This document shows positions 1-7,181 of a stretch of 12,201 bases of DNA, one piece after another. Every line of letters starts with the position of its first letter. Within the stretch, counting starts at the first letter, position 1. Below the pieces are notes generated by a model. It was given only the letters and a program-made list of their open reading frames with translations, was not told the DNA's origin and searched no databases. The position numbers and the translations under genes are program-made. This DNA is from Acidobacteria bacterium 37-71-11 (lineage in GTDB: Bacteria > Acidobacteriota > Thermoanaerobaculia > Thermoanaerobaculales > Thermoanaerobaculaceae), in NCBI GenBank assembly GCA_002279285.1, contig NCBR01000054.1:1-12201 (forward strand), given 5' to 3'.

Positions 1-45
1 CATGGCCCGAGGGTCAGCAATCAGAAAAGCATGGACCAGATGCGA

Positions 46-82
46 GCTAGCGCGATGACTTCCACTGGAATCAGACGCTAGC
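46..82. repeat. Nested inverted repeat (7-bp arms around an 11-base dyad)
   Basis: The arms GCTAGCG (46-52) and CGCTAGC (76-82) are exact reverse complements. Between them is a near-concentric dyad, TTCCACTGGAA (60-70). The two symmetry centres lie within about one base of each other. No gene is adjacent, so a function as operator, structured RNA or element end is unknown. Confidence 0.35.
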
Positions 83-223
83 AGCAGGGCGGGAGCACCT
101 TCGAGCGCAGGAAGGTGAATCGCACCCCTCTGCTCGGCCTCCGCGATCGAGCGGCTGAACGTCCGCATGAACCCGCCCACCTCTGGGCTCACGACGTCAT
201 TCCAATGGCCGCCCAGGAAGCCC

Positions 224-282
224 CCCTTTCGGCAACCGCCTGCCAAGAGACCTCGCCGCCGGGCGCCAAGCTCCCGAAAGGG
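224..282. repeat. Spaced inverted repeat (9-bp arms)
   Basis: CCCTTTCGG at 224-232 is the exact reverse complement of CCGAAAGGG at 274-282, with a 41-base loop. It is A/T-containing in a GC-rich background, so slightly better than chance, but I see no T-tract or flanking gene that would make it a terminator. Confidence 0.3.
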
Positions 283-608
283 CCATCTGGACAGGCTCCG
301 GCTTGGACCCCAGTGTAGTGCACCCAACAACTCGACCCTCTGGCTTGACCGCAGGGGAGCACTGCCATGGTTCCTCAAATGTGGTCCCCATATCTGACCC
401 GGCCGCGCAGCCTCTCGGCCATCTCTCGAAGACGAACGGCTCAACGATAGGCAGGACCTCCAAGCTCGGGGCGTGCAGCCACGCCGCCGAGAGTGGGCCG
501 GATGCAAGGCGCCCGAGGCGGCCGCAGCGGAGTGTAACCGGAGGCCACATGAGCATGCGAGCCGCCGAAGGGCAACGCCCGGCGAGACGCGGCTCCGCCG
601 CGGCTCGC

Positions 609-634
609 GGGGGGCACGGGGGGCACGGGGGGCA
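609..634. repeat. G-rich 9-base tandem repeat
   Basis: Three runs of six G (609-614, 618-623, 627-632) are separated by the trinucleotide CAC, a 9-base period of the form GGGGCACGG. On the plus strand this is G-quadruplex-prone, although only three long G-runs are present. It lies about 90 bases beyond the stop of the efflux gene. Confidence 0.5.
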
Positions 635-722
635 AGACCGGCCGGGCGGCTTGGTGGAGCGGCCGCGGGCCCCCCGTCCGGATAGATGGTCCGCTATCGG
701 CGGCGCCCCCGGCGACGACGGC

Positions 723-3700
723 CTAGGAACTCCCCGGGCTCTCGCCCAGCGTCCCCGCCACCCACTCGAGGTTCGTGAGCGCGACCCGGTAATCTCGCTC
801 GGCGCTCGCGAGGTTGCTCCGCGCGCTCCTGAGGTTGAGCTGGGCGTCGTCCACCTCGAGCTTGGTCTTGACGCCGTACTCGTACCCGACCTCGTACTCG
901 TACCCGACCTCGGCCATGCCGAACAGCTTCTCCGCCTGCGCAACGGTGCCTGCCAGCGCTCGCACGATCTCGGCCGAGCGGGCCGTCGCGTCCACCGCGA
1001 CGCGCACCTCGAGCGCGATGCTGTCGCGCAGCTGCGCCTCGGCGAGTTCGTTGGTCCGTACGTCGCTGCGCGCCTGCGCCACCTGGGCGCGGGTCTTCAA
1101 CCCGTCGAAGAACGGGAACGAGAGCACGAGACCGGCGCTCCACGTCTTGCCGCGCGAGCTCTGGTCCATGATCGTGAGGTCCTTGACGCCGTATGCCGCC
1201 TGCAGGTCGAGGCGGGGGCGGTCGCCGGCGCCGTTGATCTTCACCAGCTCCAGCCGCACCCGCCGCATGTTCTCGCTCTCGGCCAGCTCGGGCCGGTGCG
1301 CGAGCGCCGCGGCCAGGACGTCCTCGTAGCGCGGGGGTGGCGCCACCTCGATCGCCAGCGTGCCGCTGGCGTCCACCTCGCCGGTCTCGGCGAGCAGGAA
1401 CCCCAGGCGCTGCCGCGCGGTCCGCACCTGGTTCGCGGCGTTGATGGCGTCCGGCCTGGCGTTGGCGAGCGCGACCTCGGCGGCGAGGACGTCGTAGTCG
1501 GTCGCGGTGCCGAGCGCGTACCGCTTCCTGGTCTCGTCGAGTTGGCGCTGGCGCTGCTCCACGGTCTGCGCCGTGATCGCGACGAACTCCCGGGCGAGCA
1601 GCACGTCGTAGAACGCCGCCGTGACGTCGCGCCGCACCGCCTGCTGGAAGCGCCGCAGCTGATCGTCCCCGGTGGCGAGCGCCCACTTCGCGCCGCGGAT
1701 CGCCGCGCCCACCTGGCCCCAGGTGAACAACGCCTGGTTGAGTGAGACCGAGGCCGAGCGCACGTCCTGCTGGAACGCGATCAGCGCCTGGAACTCCGGC
1801 GGGAACCCCTTGTAGAAGTCCTGCTGGCTGGCGTCGTAGTTGCGGACTACGGCGCCGTTGAGGGCCAGGTGCGGCAACGCCGCGGCCCGCTCCTGGACGT
1901 AGCGCGCCTCGAGGTAGGTGCGGTACTCCTCGGCCTTCTTGACGTCGTAGTTCTTCGCGGCCGCGATGGCCAGCGCCTGGTCCAGGGTGAGGATTCGGGG
2001 TTCGGGGTTCGGGGTTCGGGGTCCGGGGGCCGGCACGTCCCCTGTCGGGGCCGGGACAGGCTGATCGGCCTGGGCGAGCGCGGGGGATGCGGCCATGGCG
2101 CCGATGATCGCGACGGCGAGAACCACGGCGGCGGCCGCGTGCACCTCGGCCTTCGCGCCCGCCATGCGGCGGTGCAACCATTCCGCGAAGTCGTCGAGGA
2201 GCGAGTAGACGACGGGCACCACGACGAGCGTGAGCAGCGTCGAGGTGATGAGGCCGCCGACCACCGCGCGCGCCATCGGGGCGCGGAACTCGGCGCCCTT
2301 GCCGAGGGCGAAGAACAGCGGCAGCATGCCGAAGATCATCGCCGAGGTGGTCATCATGATCGGGCGCAGCCTGGTGCGGCCGGCGGTGATCAGCGCCTCG
2401 CGCCGGTCCATGCCGCGGCCGCGCAGCACCTTGGTGAAGTCCACAAGCAGGATCGCGTTCTTGGTGACGAGCCCCATCAGCATGATGAGCCCGATGAGCG
2501 ACATGATGCTGATCGTGTCGCCGGTGATCAGCAGCATCCCGGCCATGCCGACGACCGCGAGCGGCAGCGACAGCATGATCGCGAGCGGGTCGATGAACGA
2601 CTCGAACTGCGCCGCCAGGATCAGGTACACGAAGACGATCGCGAGGAACAACGCCTCGCCCATGTAGCCGAACGACTCCACCATCATCTCGGTGTCGCCC
2701 TGCATGACGAGCTTGTAGCCGGGCGCCAGCTTGACGCGGCCGGCGACGGCCATCGCCTTCTCGCCCGCCGTGCCGAGCGGCAGGTTGTCGAGGTTGGCGT
2801 CGATCACGACCTGGCGGGAGAGGTCGCGCCGGCTGATCTCCGCCGGCGAGACCGCGCGCGTAAAGGTGACGAGATCGGCGAGCGGCACGAGCGCCGTGCC
2901 GGCCTTGCCCGGGACGGAGATCCGCAGGTCGCCGACCTGGGTGACGTCCTGCCGCAGCGCCGCCGGCAGGCGCAGGCGCACGTCGACCGCTTCGCCGGTC
3001 TCGTCCTCGTACGTCGAGACCGCCTCGCCGCCGACCAGGACGCCGACCGTGCTCGCGATGGCGCTGGTGCCCAGCCCCATCGACGCCGCCCGCTGCCGGT
3101 CCACCGTCAGCCGGTACTCCGGCAGGTCCTGCTCCATCGTCGCCTCGAGGTCCACGATGCCGGGCACCGTGTACAGCTCCTTCTTGATCTCACCGGCGTA
3201 GCGTTTGAGCGTCGGGATGTCGTCGCCGCGGACGGCGATCTGGAGCGGCTTCTGGAACGCGTCCGGGTCCTCCTGCACCGACAGCTCGATGCCGGGGATC
3301 CGCTCGAGACGCTTGCGCTCCTGGCTGAGAAACTGCTTCAACCCCGTCTTGCGCTCGCTGCGGTCGACGAGCTTGACGAAGACCATGGCGTTGCGGACGG
3401 TGTCCGCGTCGCCGGCGCCGATCGAGGCGTAGGTGTACTTCACCTCCTTGCGTTCCGCGAGGGCCTTGAGCACCTCATCGAGGCGCGAGCGGGTCTCGAC
3501 GATCGAGGAGCCCGGCGCGCTCTTGAAGCGGACGACGAACTCGCCCTGGTCCATCGGCGTCATGAACTCGGTCTGCAGGATGGCAAATACGCCGAGACCG
3601 GCGGCGAACGCGAGCGTGGCCATGCCGAGCACGAGCCCGCGGTGGTCCAACGACCACCCGACGACCCCCTTGTAACGGTCCGCGGTGCGTTCGAACGCGG

Positions 3701-5231
3701 CGTTGAAGCCGTCGAGGGCGCGCTGCAGGAAGTTGCGGGCGCCCTTGCGCTCGATGTCGGGGTCGACCCAGCGCGACGAGAGCATTGGGTCGAGTGTGAA
3801 CGAGACGAACAGCGACACGAGCACGGCGAACGCCACGGTGAGGCCGAACTGGAAGAAGAAGCGGCCGATGATTCCCTTCATGAACGCGACCGGGACGAAC
3901 ACGGCGATGATCGACATCGAGGTCGCCAGCACGGCGAGGCCGATCTCGCTGGTGCCGTTGCGGGCGGCGGTGAGGTGGTCCTCCCCGTGCTCGAGGTGGC
4001 GGACGATGTTCTCGCGCACGACGATCGCGTCGTCGATGAGCAGGCCGATCGCGAGCGACAGCGCCATCAGCGTCAGCGTGTTGAGCGTCATGTTGAGGAA
4101 GTACATGACGATGAACGACGAGATCACGGAGATCGGCAGGGTCAGGCCGGTGATCACCGTCGAGCGCCACGAGTTCAGGAAGCAGAAGACGATGACGATC
4201 GTCAGGAGGCCGCCGAGCACGAGCGTGGTCTGCACGTCGGCGACCGAGTCCCGGATGAACACGGAGCTGTCGCGCACGATCTGGATCTCGGTCCCCGCCG
4301 GAAGCTCCGGCCCGAGCTCGGCCACCGTCTTCTTCACCGCGTCCACGACCGCGACGGTGTTGGCCTTGGTCTGCTTGGTGATGTCGATCGCGACCGCCGG
4401 CTCGCCGTTGATCAGGGCGAGCGAGCGCTGCTCCTCGACGGTGTCGGCGACGGTCGCGACGTCGCCGAGCGTGATCGGCTGGCCGCCGCGGCGGCCGATC
4501 ACCATCGCCGGGTACGAATCTACGTTGCTTGGCTTCCCCGACACCCGCAGCGGCATCTCGGTGCCGCCCCGGTTGAGGCGGCCGAGCGGCGTGTTGACGT
4601 TCTCCGAGCGCAGGCCGGCCACGACCTCGTCCACCCCCATGCCGAGCGCGTCCAGCCGCGCGGGGTCGAGGTACACGGCCACCTCGCGCTTGGACGCCCC
4701 GACCAGCTTGGCCTTGGCGACCCCCGGAACGCTCTCGAGGCGGCGCTTGATCTTGCGGTCGGCGAGCGTGGTCAGGTCGCGCGGGTTGAGCACGTTCGAG
4801 CGCACCGCGAGGGAGATCACCGGCATCGCGCCGAAGTCGAACTTCTGGATGACCGGCTCCTTCATCCCCTCCGGCAACTCGCGGCGGATCGCGTTGATCT
4901 TGGCGCGCGCCTCCTGCGAGACGTCGTTGATCTTGACCTCGAGCTGGAACTCGACGATCACGCTGGAGAGGCCCTCGCGCGAGACCGACTGGACGTGCTT
5001 GACGCCGGAGATCGGGTTGACGGCCTCCTCGATGCGCTTGGTGACTTCGCGTTCCACCGTTTCAGGCGACGCGCCGGGGAACTCGGTCGTGATCGACAGC
5101 ACCGGGATCTCCACGTCGGGCATCATGTCGATGGCAAGGCGGCGGAACGAGAACACGCCGAGCGTCACGAGCGCGAGGATCATCACGGTGGCGAGAACGG
5201 GCCGCTTGATCGAGAGGTTGGAGAGGAACAT
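723..5231 (-). CDS. RND (HAE-1 type) efflux permease fused to TolC-like outer-membrane factor
   Basis: One uninterrupted frame of 1502 residues. Residues 1-1022 are a full RND permease driving proton-coupled efflux across the inner membrane. It begins with the typical N-terminal helix (FLSNLSIKRPVLA). TM4 carries the proton-relay pair D400-D401 (GLLIDDAIVV) and TM10 carries K924 (GLVTKNAILLVDF). Two large periplasmic loops separate the two membrane halves. At the permease C-terminus (EWLHRR) the frame runs straight into a signal-peptide-like segment (about 1023-1053, M1023 to ALA|QA), a Pro-rich linker (1055-1078) and a complete TolC/OMF-type helical protein (about 1079-1502). The OMF C-terminal repeat is recognisable (TKLEVDDAQLNL...A..N...A..DY..AL..L). 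The start ATG lies 3 bases after the adaptor stop, with a G-rich ribosome-binding site inside the adaptor end. Family members are usually about 1030 plus 450-500 residues as two genes. Substrate unknown; the two conserved aspartates favour drug or organic efflux over metal export. Confidence 0.93.
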   Translation of the reverse strand: MFLSNLSIKRPVLATVMILALVTLGVFSFRRLAIDMMPDVEIPVLSITTEFPGASPETVEREVTKRIEEAVNPISGVKHVQSVSREGLSSVIVEFQLEVKINDVSQEARAKINAIRRELPEGMKEPVIQKFDFGAMPVISLAVRSNVLNPRDLTTLADRKIKRRLESVPGVAKAKLVGASKREVAVYLDPARLDALGMGVDEVVAGLRSENVNTPLGRLNRGGTEMPLRVSGKPSNVDSYPAMVIGRRGGQPITLGDVATVADTVEEQRSLALINGEPAVAIDITKQTKANTVAVVDAVKKTVAELGPELPAGTEIQIVRDSSVFIRDSVADVQTTLVLGGLLTIVIVFCFLNSWRSTVITGLTLPISVISSFIVMYFLNMTLNTLTLMALSLAIGLLIDDAIVVRENIVRHLEHGEDHLTAARNGTSEIGLAVLATSMSIIAVFVPVAFMKGIIGRFFFQFGLTVAFAVLVSLFVSFTLDPMLSSRWVDPDIERKGARNFLQRALDGFNAAFERTADRYKGVVGWSLDHRGLVLGMATLAFAAGLGVFAILQTEFMTPMDQGEFVVRFKSAPGSSIVETRSRLDEVLKALAERKEVKYTYASIGAGDADTVRNAMVFVKLVDRSERKTGLKQFLSQERKRLERIPGIELSVQEDPDAFQKPLQIAVRGDDIPTLKRYAGEIKKELYTVPGIVDLEATMEQDLPEYRLTVDRQRAASMGLGTSAIASTVGVLVGGEAVSTYEDETGEAVDVRLRLPAALRQDVTQVGDLRISVPGKAGTALVPLADLVTFTRAVSPAEISRRDLSRQVVIDANLDNLPLGTAGEKAMAVAGRVKLAPGYKLVMQGDTEMMVESFGYMGEALFLAIVFVYLILAAQFESFIDPLAIMLSLPLAVVGMAGMLLITGDTISIMSLIGLIMLMGLVTKNAILLVDFTKVLRGRGMDRREALITAGRTRLRPIMMTTSAMIFGMLPLFFALGKGAEFRAPMARAVVGGLITSTLLTLVVVPVVYSLLDDFAEWLHRRMAGAKAEVHAAAAVVLAVAIIGAMAASPALAQADQPVPAPTGDVPAPGPRTPNPEPRILTLDQALAIAAAKNYDVKKAEEYRTYLEARYVQERAAALPHLALNGAVVRNYDASQQDFYKGFPPEFQALIAFQQDVRSASVSLNQALFTWGQVGAAIRGAKWALATGDDQLRRFQQAVRRDVTAAFYDVLLAREFVAITAQTVEQRQRQLDETRKRYALGTATDYDVLAAEVALANARPDAINAANQVRTARQRLGFLLAETGEVDASGTLAIEVAPPPRYEDVLAAALAHRPELAESENMRRVRLELVKINGAGDRPRLDLQAAYGVKDLTIMDQSSRGKTWSAGLVLSFPFFDGLKTRAQVAQARSDVRTNELAEAQLRDSIALEVRVAVDATARSAEIVRALAGTVAQAEKLFGMAEVGYEYEVGYEYGVKTKLEVDDAQLNLRSARSNLASAERDYRVALTNLEWVAGTLGESPGSS
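876..911 (-). repeat. 18-bp exact tandem duplication inside the OMF domain
   Basis: An 18-base unit at 876-893 is repeated exactly at 894-911. On the coding strand it encodes EVGYEY twice (residues 1441-1452). It precedes the conserved OMF segment TKLEVDDAQLNL, where family members normally have a single G-x-x-t turn. It therefore looks like a recent in-frame six-residue insertion near the end of a barrel helix. Confidence 0.9.
1994..2029. repeat. Heptamer tandem repeat (TTCGGGG) with G-quadruplex potential
   Basis: Four copies of TTCGGGG (1994-2021) are followed by a degenerate TCCGGGGG. This gives five runs of at least four G with uniform 3-base loops on the plus strand, which is the template strand of the efflux gene. 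The array falls in the Pro-rich linker between the internal signal peptide and the mature OMF domain, read there as PRTPNPEPR. Confidence 0.9.
2075..2165 (-). other. Internal signal peptide at the permease/OMF junction
   Basis: Residues 1023-1053 of the fusion read like a stand-alone export signal: Met, Lys1027, a 17-residue hydrophobic core (AAAAVVLAVAIIGAMAA) and an ALA|QA signal-peptidase-I-type site. RND permeases end in the cytoplasm, so a further N-in/C-out segment here would place the OMF in the periplasm. M1023 (ATG at 2165) could be the old start codon of a separate OMF gene, but I see no good Shine-Dalgarno before it and no stop codon closing the permease. The topology is inferred from the family; cleavage is a hypothesis. 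Confidence 0.7.
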
Positions 5232-5234
5232 GGC

Positions 5235-6347
5235 CTACGCCCCCTGCGGCGCCGCGATCTGCACGCGGTCGCCGGGCCGCAGGTTGAAGCCGCCGCGGAC
5301 GACGACCTTCTCGCCGGCAGCGAGGCCCTCGACCACTTCCACGTTGTCGGCGGCGGTCTCGCCCGTCTTGACGGTGCGGCGCTGGGCGGTGTCGCCGTCC
5401 ACGACGAACACCTCGCCCGTGCCGCGCTCGACGTCCCACGACAGCAGTGCCGCGCGCGGGATCTGCAGCACGCCGGCCCGCTCCCCGGTCGCGATGCGGC
5501 CCTTGACGAACGTCCCGCCGCGCAGCTCGCCGCCCTCGTTCGGGACTTCGACCATCAACCGGACCGTCCGGCTCGCGGCGTCCTCCGCGGGGTTGATGTG
5601 CGACACGCGGCCGGAGAACGTCTTCCCCGGATAGGCGTCGACGGTGAAGTCGAGTTTCTGCCCCACCTCGACCGCGGCGGAGCGGGCCGAGGGCACGCTC
5701 ACCGTGAGGTCGAGCACCCGGTTGTCCACGATGCGGAACATCGGCTCGCCGCTGCCCATGTTCTCGACCCGGTCGCCGACGTTGACCGTCCGCAGCGCCA
5801 CGGTCCCGGCCATCGGCGCCCGGATCACCGCCTTGGCGCGGCGAGTCTCGGCCGCCGTCAGCTCCGCCGCCGCCGCCTGCGCGGCCGCGGCCGCCGCCTC
5901 GGCCGCGGAGCGGGCGTCGTCGAGGGCCTGCTGGGTGACGAGGCCGTGCTGCTTGAGCTTCACCGCGCGCTCGAGCTCGCGGTTGGCCCGCGTCGCGGCC
6001 ACGTCGGCCTGCAGCGCCATCGCCGAGGCCGCTCGCCGGGCGGCGTCCGCGTCGCGGGTGTCGAGCCGCGCGAGCGGCGCGCCCTTGTCCACATGCACCC
6101 ACTGCGTGACGTACACCTCGGTGACGAGGGCCGTGAACTCCGACTTCACGTCGGCGAAGTACTTCGGCTCGAGCGTCCCGACGACGTCGATCGCCTGGGT
6201 CAGGGTCGTGGGCGCGACGCTCGCGACCTCCACCGCCACCGCCGGCTTGCCGCCGACCGCGTCCCTGCCCTCGCCGCTCTTCGAGCAGCCGGACACCGCC
6301 AAAGCCATGACCAGGGTTGCCGCTGCCGCCGTGACGAACGCTCTCAT
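5235..6347 (-). CDS. RND periplasmic adaptor (membrane fusion protein), lipoprotein
   Basis: A 370-residue HlyD/AcrA-like adaptor linking the RND pump to the outer-membrane channel in the periplasm. The N-terminus is a lipoprotein signal peptide (MRAFVTAAAATLVMALAVSGC) with lipobox V-S-G-C21, so the mature protein is probably anchored by a lipidated Cys. A beta-strand/lipoyl half (VVGTLEPKYFADVKS...GAPLARLD) is followed by an Ala-rich coiled-coil hairpin containing GLVTQQALDDA. The second lipoyl half (VIRAPMAGTVA...VGDRV) and the beta-barrel and membrane-proximal regions complete the usual order. The start at 6347 is chosen over an in-frame ATG at 6491 because it has AAGGAG 8 bases upstream, begins the signal peptide exactly and overlaps the tetR stop as ATGA. 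The TAG stop lies 3 bases before the pump ATG, so the two are translated as a unit. Confidence 0.94.
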   Translation of the reverse strand: MRAFVTAAAATLVMALAVSGCSKSGEGRDAVGGKPAVAVEVASVAPTTLTQAIDVVGTLEPKYFADVKSEFTALVTEVYVTQWVHVDKGAPLARLDTRDADAARRAASAMALQADVAATRANRELERAVKLKQHGLVTQQALDDARSAAEAAAAAAQAAAAELTAAETRRAKAVIRAPMAGTVALRTVNVGDRVENMGSGEPMFRIVDNRVLDLTVSVPSARSAAVEVGQKLDFTVDAYPGKTFSGRVSHINPAEDAASRTVRLMVEVPNEGGELRGGTFVKGRIATGERAGVLQIPRAALLSWDVERGTGEVFVVDGDTAQRRTVKTGETAADNVEVVEGLAAGEKVVVRGGFNLRPGDRVQIAAPQGA

Positions 6348-6973
6348 CGCGAAGACTCCTTTGCCGGGCCACTCATGACGCCGTCGAATACCACCCGGAC
6401 GAGACGCGCCAGGCGCTCGCGCCCGAACCCAATCTCGGGGTGGCTCAAACTCATCCCCCGCACGACCTCGAACGGTCCCGCGAGCGCCCATGCCACGTCC
6501 TCGGGGTCACCGGGGCGGAACTCTCCCGCCGCCATCCCGTCCCGCACCATGGTGGTCAGCATCCCGATGAAGCGCTCGTGGATCGCCTCGAAGTCGAAGA
6601 ACGGCGCCCCTTGCGGGGGGCCGTAGTAGATCGCGTCGAGCACCCGCATCGCGTCGAGGTGTTCGAGCACGAGGGCGAAGGTGCCGTCAAGGAAGCGTGC
6701 GATCCGCTCCGCGGCTGGCCCGCCCGCGTTCATCGCCGCAGTCGCCGTGGCCTCGAACTCGGCCAGCGCCTCCCCCATCATCGCCAGGAAGATCCCTTCC
6801 TTGCTGCCGAAGTGGTAGTAGAGGACGGGTTTGGTCACTCCGGCCGCAGCGACGATCTCACGGACGGAAGTGGCCGAATACCCCTTGCGGGCGAAGAGGG
6901 CGATGGCGGCGGTCATCAGCCGGCCGCGTGCGCTGTCCTCGTGGTGCATGGGGATGCTTCGAGTCTCGTCCAT
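6344..6973 (-). CDS. TetR/AcrR-family transcriptional repressor
   Basis: A 209-residue TetR-family protein. The N-terminal DNA-binding domain is clear: a first helix (RLMTAAIALFARKGYSATSVREI), then the helix-turn-helix VAAAGVTKPVLYYHFGSKEGIFLAM. The remaining C-terminal region is the variable helical ligand-binding and dimerisation domain, so the inducer cannot be predicted; a pump substrate is the usual case. The ATG at 6973 is preferred over an in-frame GTG at 7018 because GGAGGT (6978-6983) sits just upstream and the HTH then starts at the usual distance. The stop codon overlaps the adaptor start (ATGA), so the regulator is the first gene of its own target operon. Two palindromes bracket its promoter, suggesting autorepression. 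Confidence 0.95.
   Translation of the reverse strand: MDETRSIPMHHEDSARGRLMTAAIALFARKGYSATSVREIVAAAGVTKPVLYYHFGSKEGIFLAMMGEALAEFEATATAAMNAGGPAAERIARFLDGTFALVLEHLDAMRVLDAIYYGPPQGAPFFDFEAIHERFIGMLTTMVRDGMAAGEFRPGDPEDVAWALAGPFEVVRGMSLSHPEIGFGRERLARLVRVVFDGVMSGPAKESSR
6356..6361 (-). promoter_or_regulatory. Ribosome-binding site of the adaptor gene
   Basis: Reads AAGGAG on the minus strand, 8 bases before the ATG at 6347, inside the 3' end of tetR. It decides the start that gives a proper lipoprotein signal peptide. Confidence 0.85.
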
Positions 6974-6977
6974 CCCG

Positions 6978-6983
6978 ACCTCC
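6978..6983 (-). promoter_or_regulatory. Ribosome-binding site of tetR
   Basis: Reads GGAGGT on the minus strand, 4 bases before the ATG at 6973. It decides this start over the upstream in-frame GTG at 7018, which would lie beyond the predicted transcription start and inside or beside the operator. Confidence 0.8.
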
Positions 6984-7018
6984 GGGCAAAAATCAGGGCC
7001 GGTCCGACGCCCGGCCAC

Positions 7019-7034
7019 TACCTACCGGTAAGTA
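7019..7034. promoter_or_regulatory. TetR-type operator, promoter-proximal copy
   Basis: TACCTACCGGTAAGTA is a 16-bp palindrome with one mismatched pair, centred between 7026 and 7027. It shares the core ACCnACCGGTn(G/A)GT with the second copy 45 bp away (centre to centre). It overlaps the -10 box and the expected transcription start of the efflux operon, where bound repressor would block initiation. Assignment to the adjacent TetR protein is inference from position. Confidence 0.75.
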
Positions 7035-7058
7035 TAGCCGACTCGGGGAACCTGTCAA
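7031..7058 (-). promoter_or_regulatory. Sigma-70-like promoter of the tetR-efflux operon
   Basis: On the minus strand, TTGACA (7058-7053) and TATACT (7036-7031) are separated by 16 bases; the -35 is a consensus match and the -10 is close to it. Transcription would start near 7024, giving a leader of about 50 bases to the tetR ATG. The stretch is conspicuously A/T-richer than its surroundings, and both operator copies abut or overlap it. Confidence 0.82.
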
Positions 7059-7062
7059 GAGC

Positions 7063-7080
7063 TTACCGACCGGTAGGTCA
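7063..7080. promoter_or_regulatory. TetR-type operator, upstream copy
   Basis: TTACCGACCGGTAGGTCA is an 18-bp palindrome with two mismatched pairs, centred between 7071 and 7072, with half-sites ACCnACC and GGTnGGT. It ends 5 bp upstream of the -35 box of the efflux promoter. With the downstream copy it brackets the promoter. It lies about 100 bp before the divergent KS promoter, so control of that unit is possible but not shown. Confidence 0.75.
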
Positions 7081-7181
7081 CCGACCGTCATGTCTACGCG
7101 TGCTCGGTTCCTGAGTTTCATCGCACCCGCACGACCTCCGCACGCGCCGGGCGCGCGCGCCGGCGCGGCGCGCCGCTTCGC

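Larger units (their letters stand above)
1..722. other. No recognisable gene; non-coding or degraded DNA
   Basis: I find no reading frame here that I recognise or that has a plausible start, ribosome-binding site and protein-like composition. The open frames crossing it are either low-complexity Arg/Pro/Gly-rich translations of GC-rich DNA or run antisense into the downstream efflux gene. The left part (about 1-450) looks less GC-rich than the coding parts of the window. It contains an inverted repeat at 46-52/76-82, a second at 224-232/274-282, and a 9-base G-rich tandem repeat at 609-634. It lies downstream of the stop codon of the efflux operon. It could be plain intergenic DNA or a decayed insertion; I see no transposase fragment to support the latter. 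Confidence 0.55.

Noticed and set aside
678..700. Hairpin (GATAG/CTATC with bulge) after the efflux gene stop as terminator
   Set aside because: Five base pairs plus two beyond a bulge, an 8-base loop and no T-tract; too weak to call.
303..1745. Plus-strand open frame of 480 codons
   Set aside because: Its translation is Arg/Ala/Leu/Gly-rich without domain features, and most of it is antisense to the OMF domain.
6348..6491. Upstream in-frame start for the adaptor gene at 6491
   Set aside because: The 48 extra residues would precede a complete lipoprotein signal peptide and lie inside tetR. The ATG at 6347 has AAGGAG at 8 bases.
1869..6626. Very long open frame on the plus strand (over 1500 codons)
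   Set aside because: It is antisense to the adaptor and pump genes. Its translation is a His/Arg/Asp/Val-rich low-complexity product typical of the complement of GC3-biased coding DNA, with no domain. The minus-strand frames have clear families.
6974..7018. Upstream GTG start for tetR at 7018
   Set aside because: The added residues are unlike TetR N-termini, and the GTG lies at the predicted transcript start. The ATG at 6973 has GGAGGT.
7141..7176. Alternating G/C tract before the KS gene (Z-DNA-like)
   Set aside because: It is striking, but such stretches are common at this GC content and I see no further signal in it.
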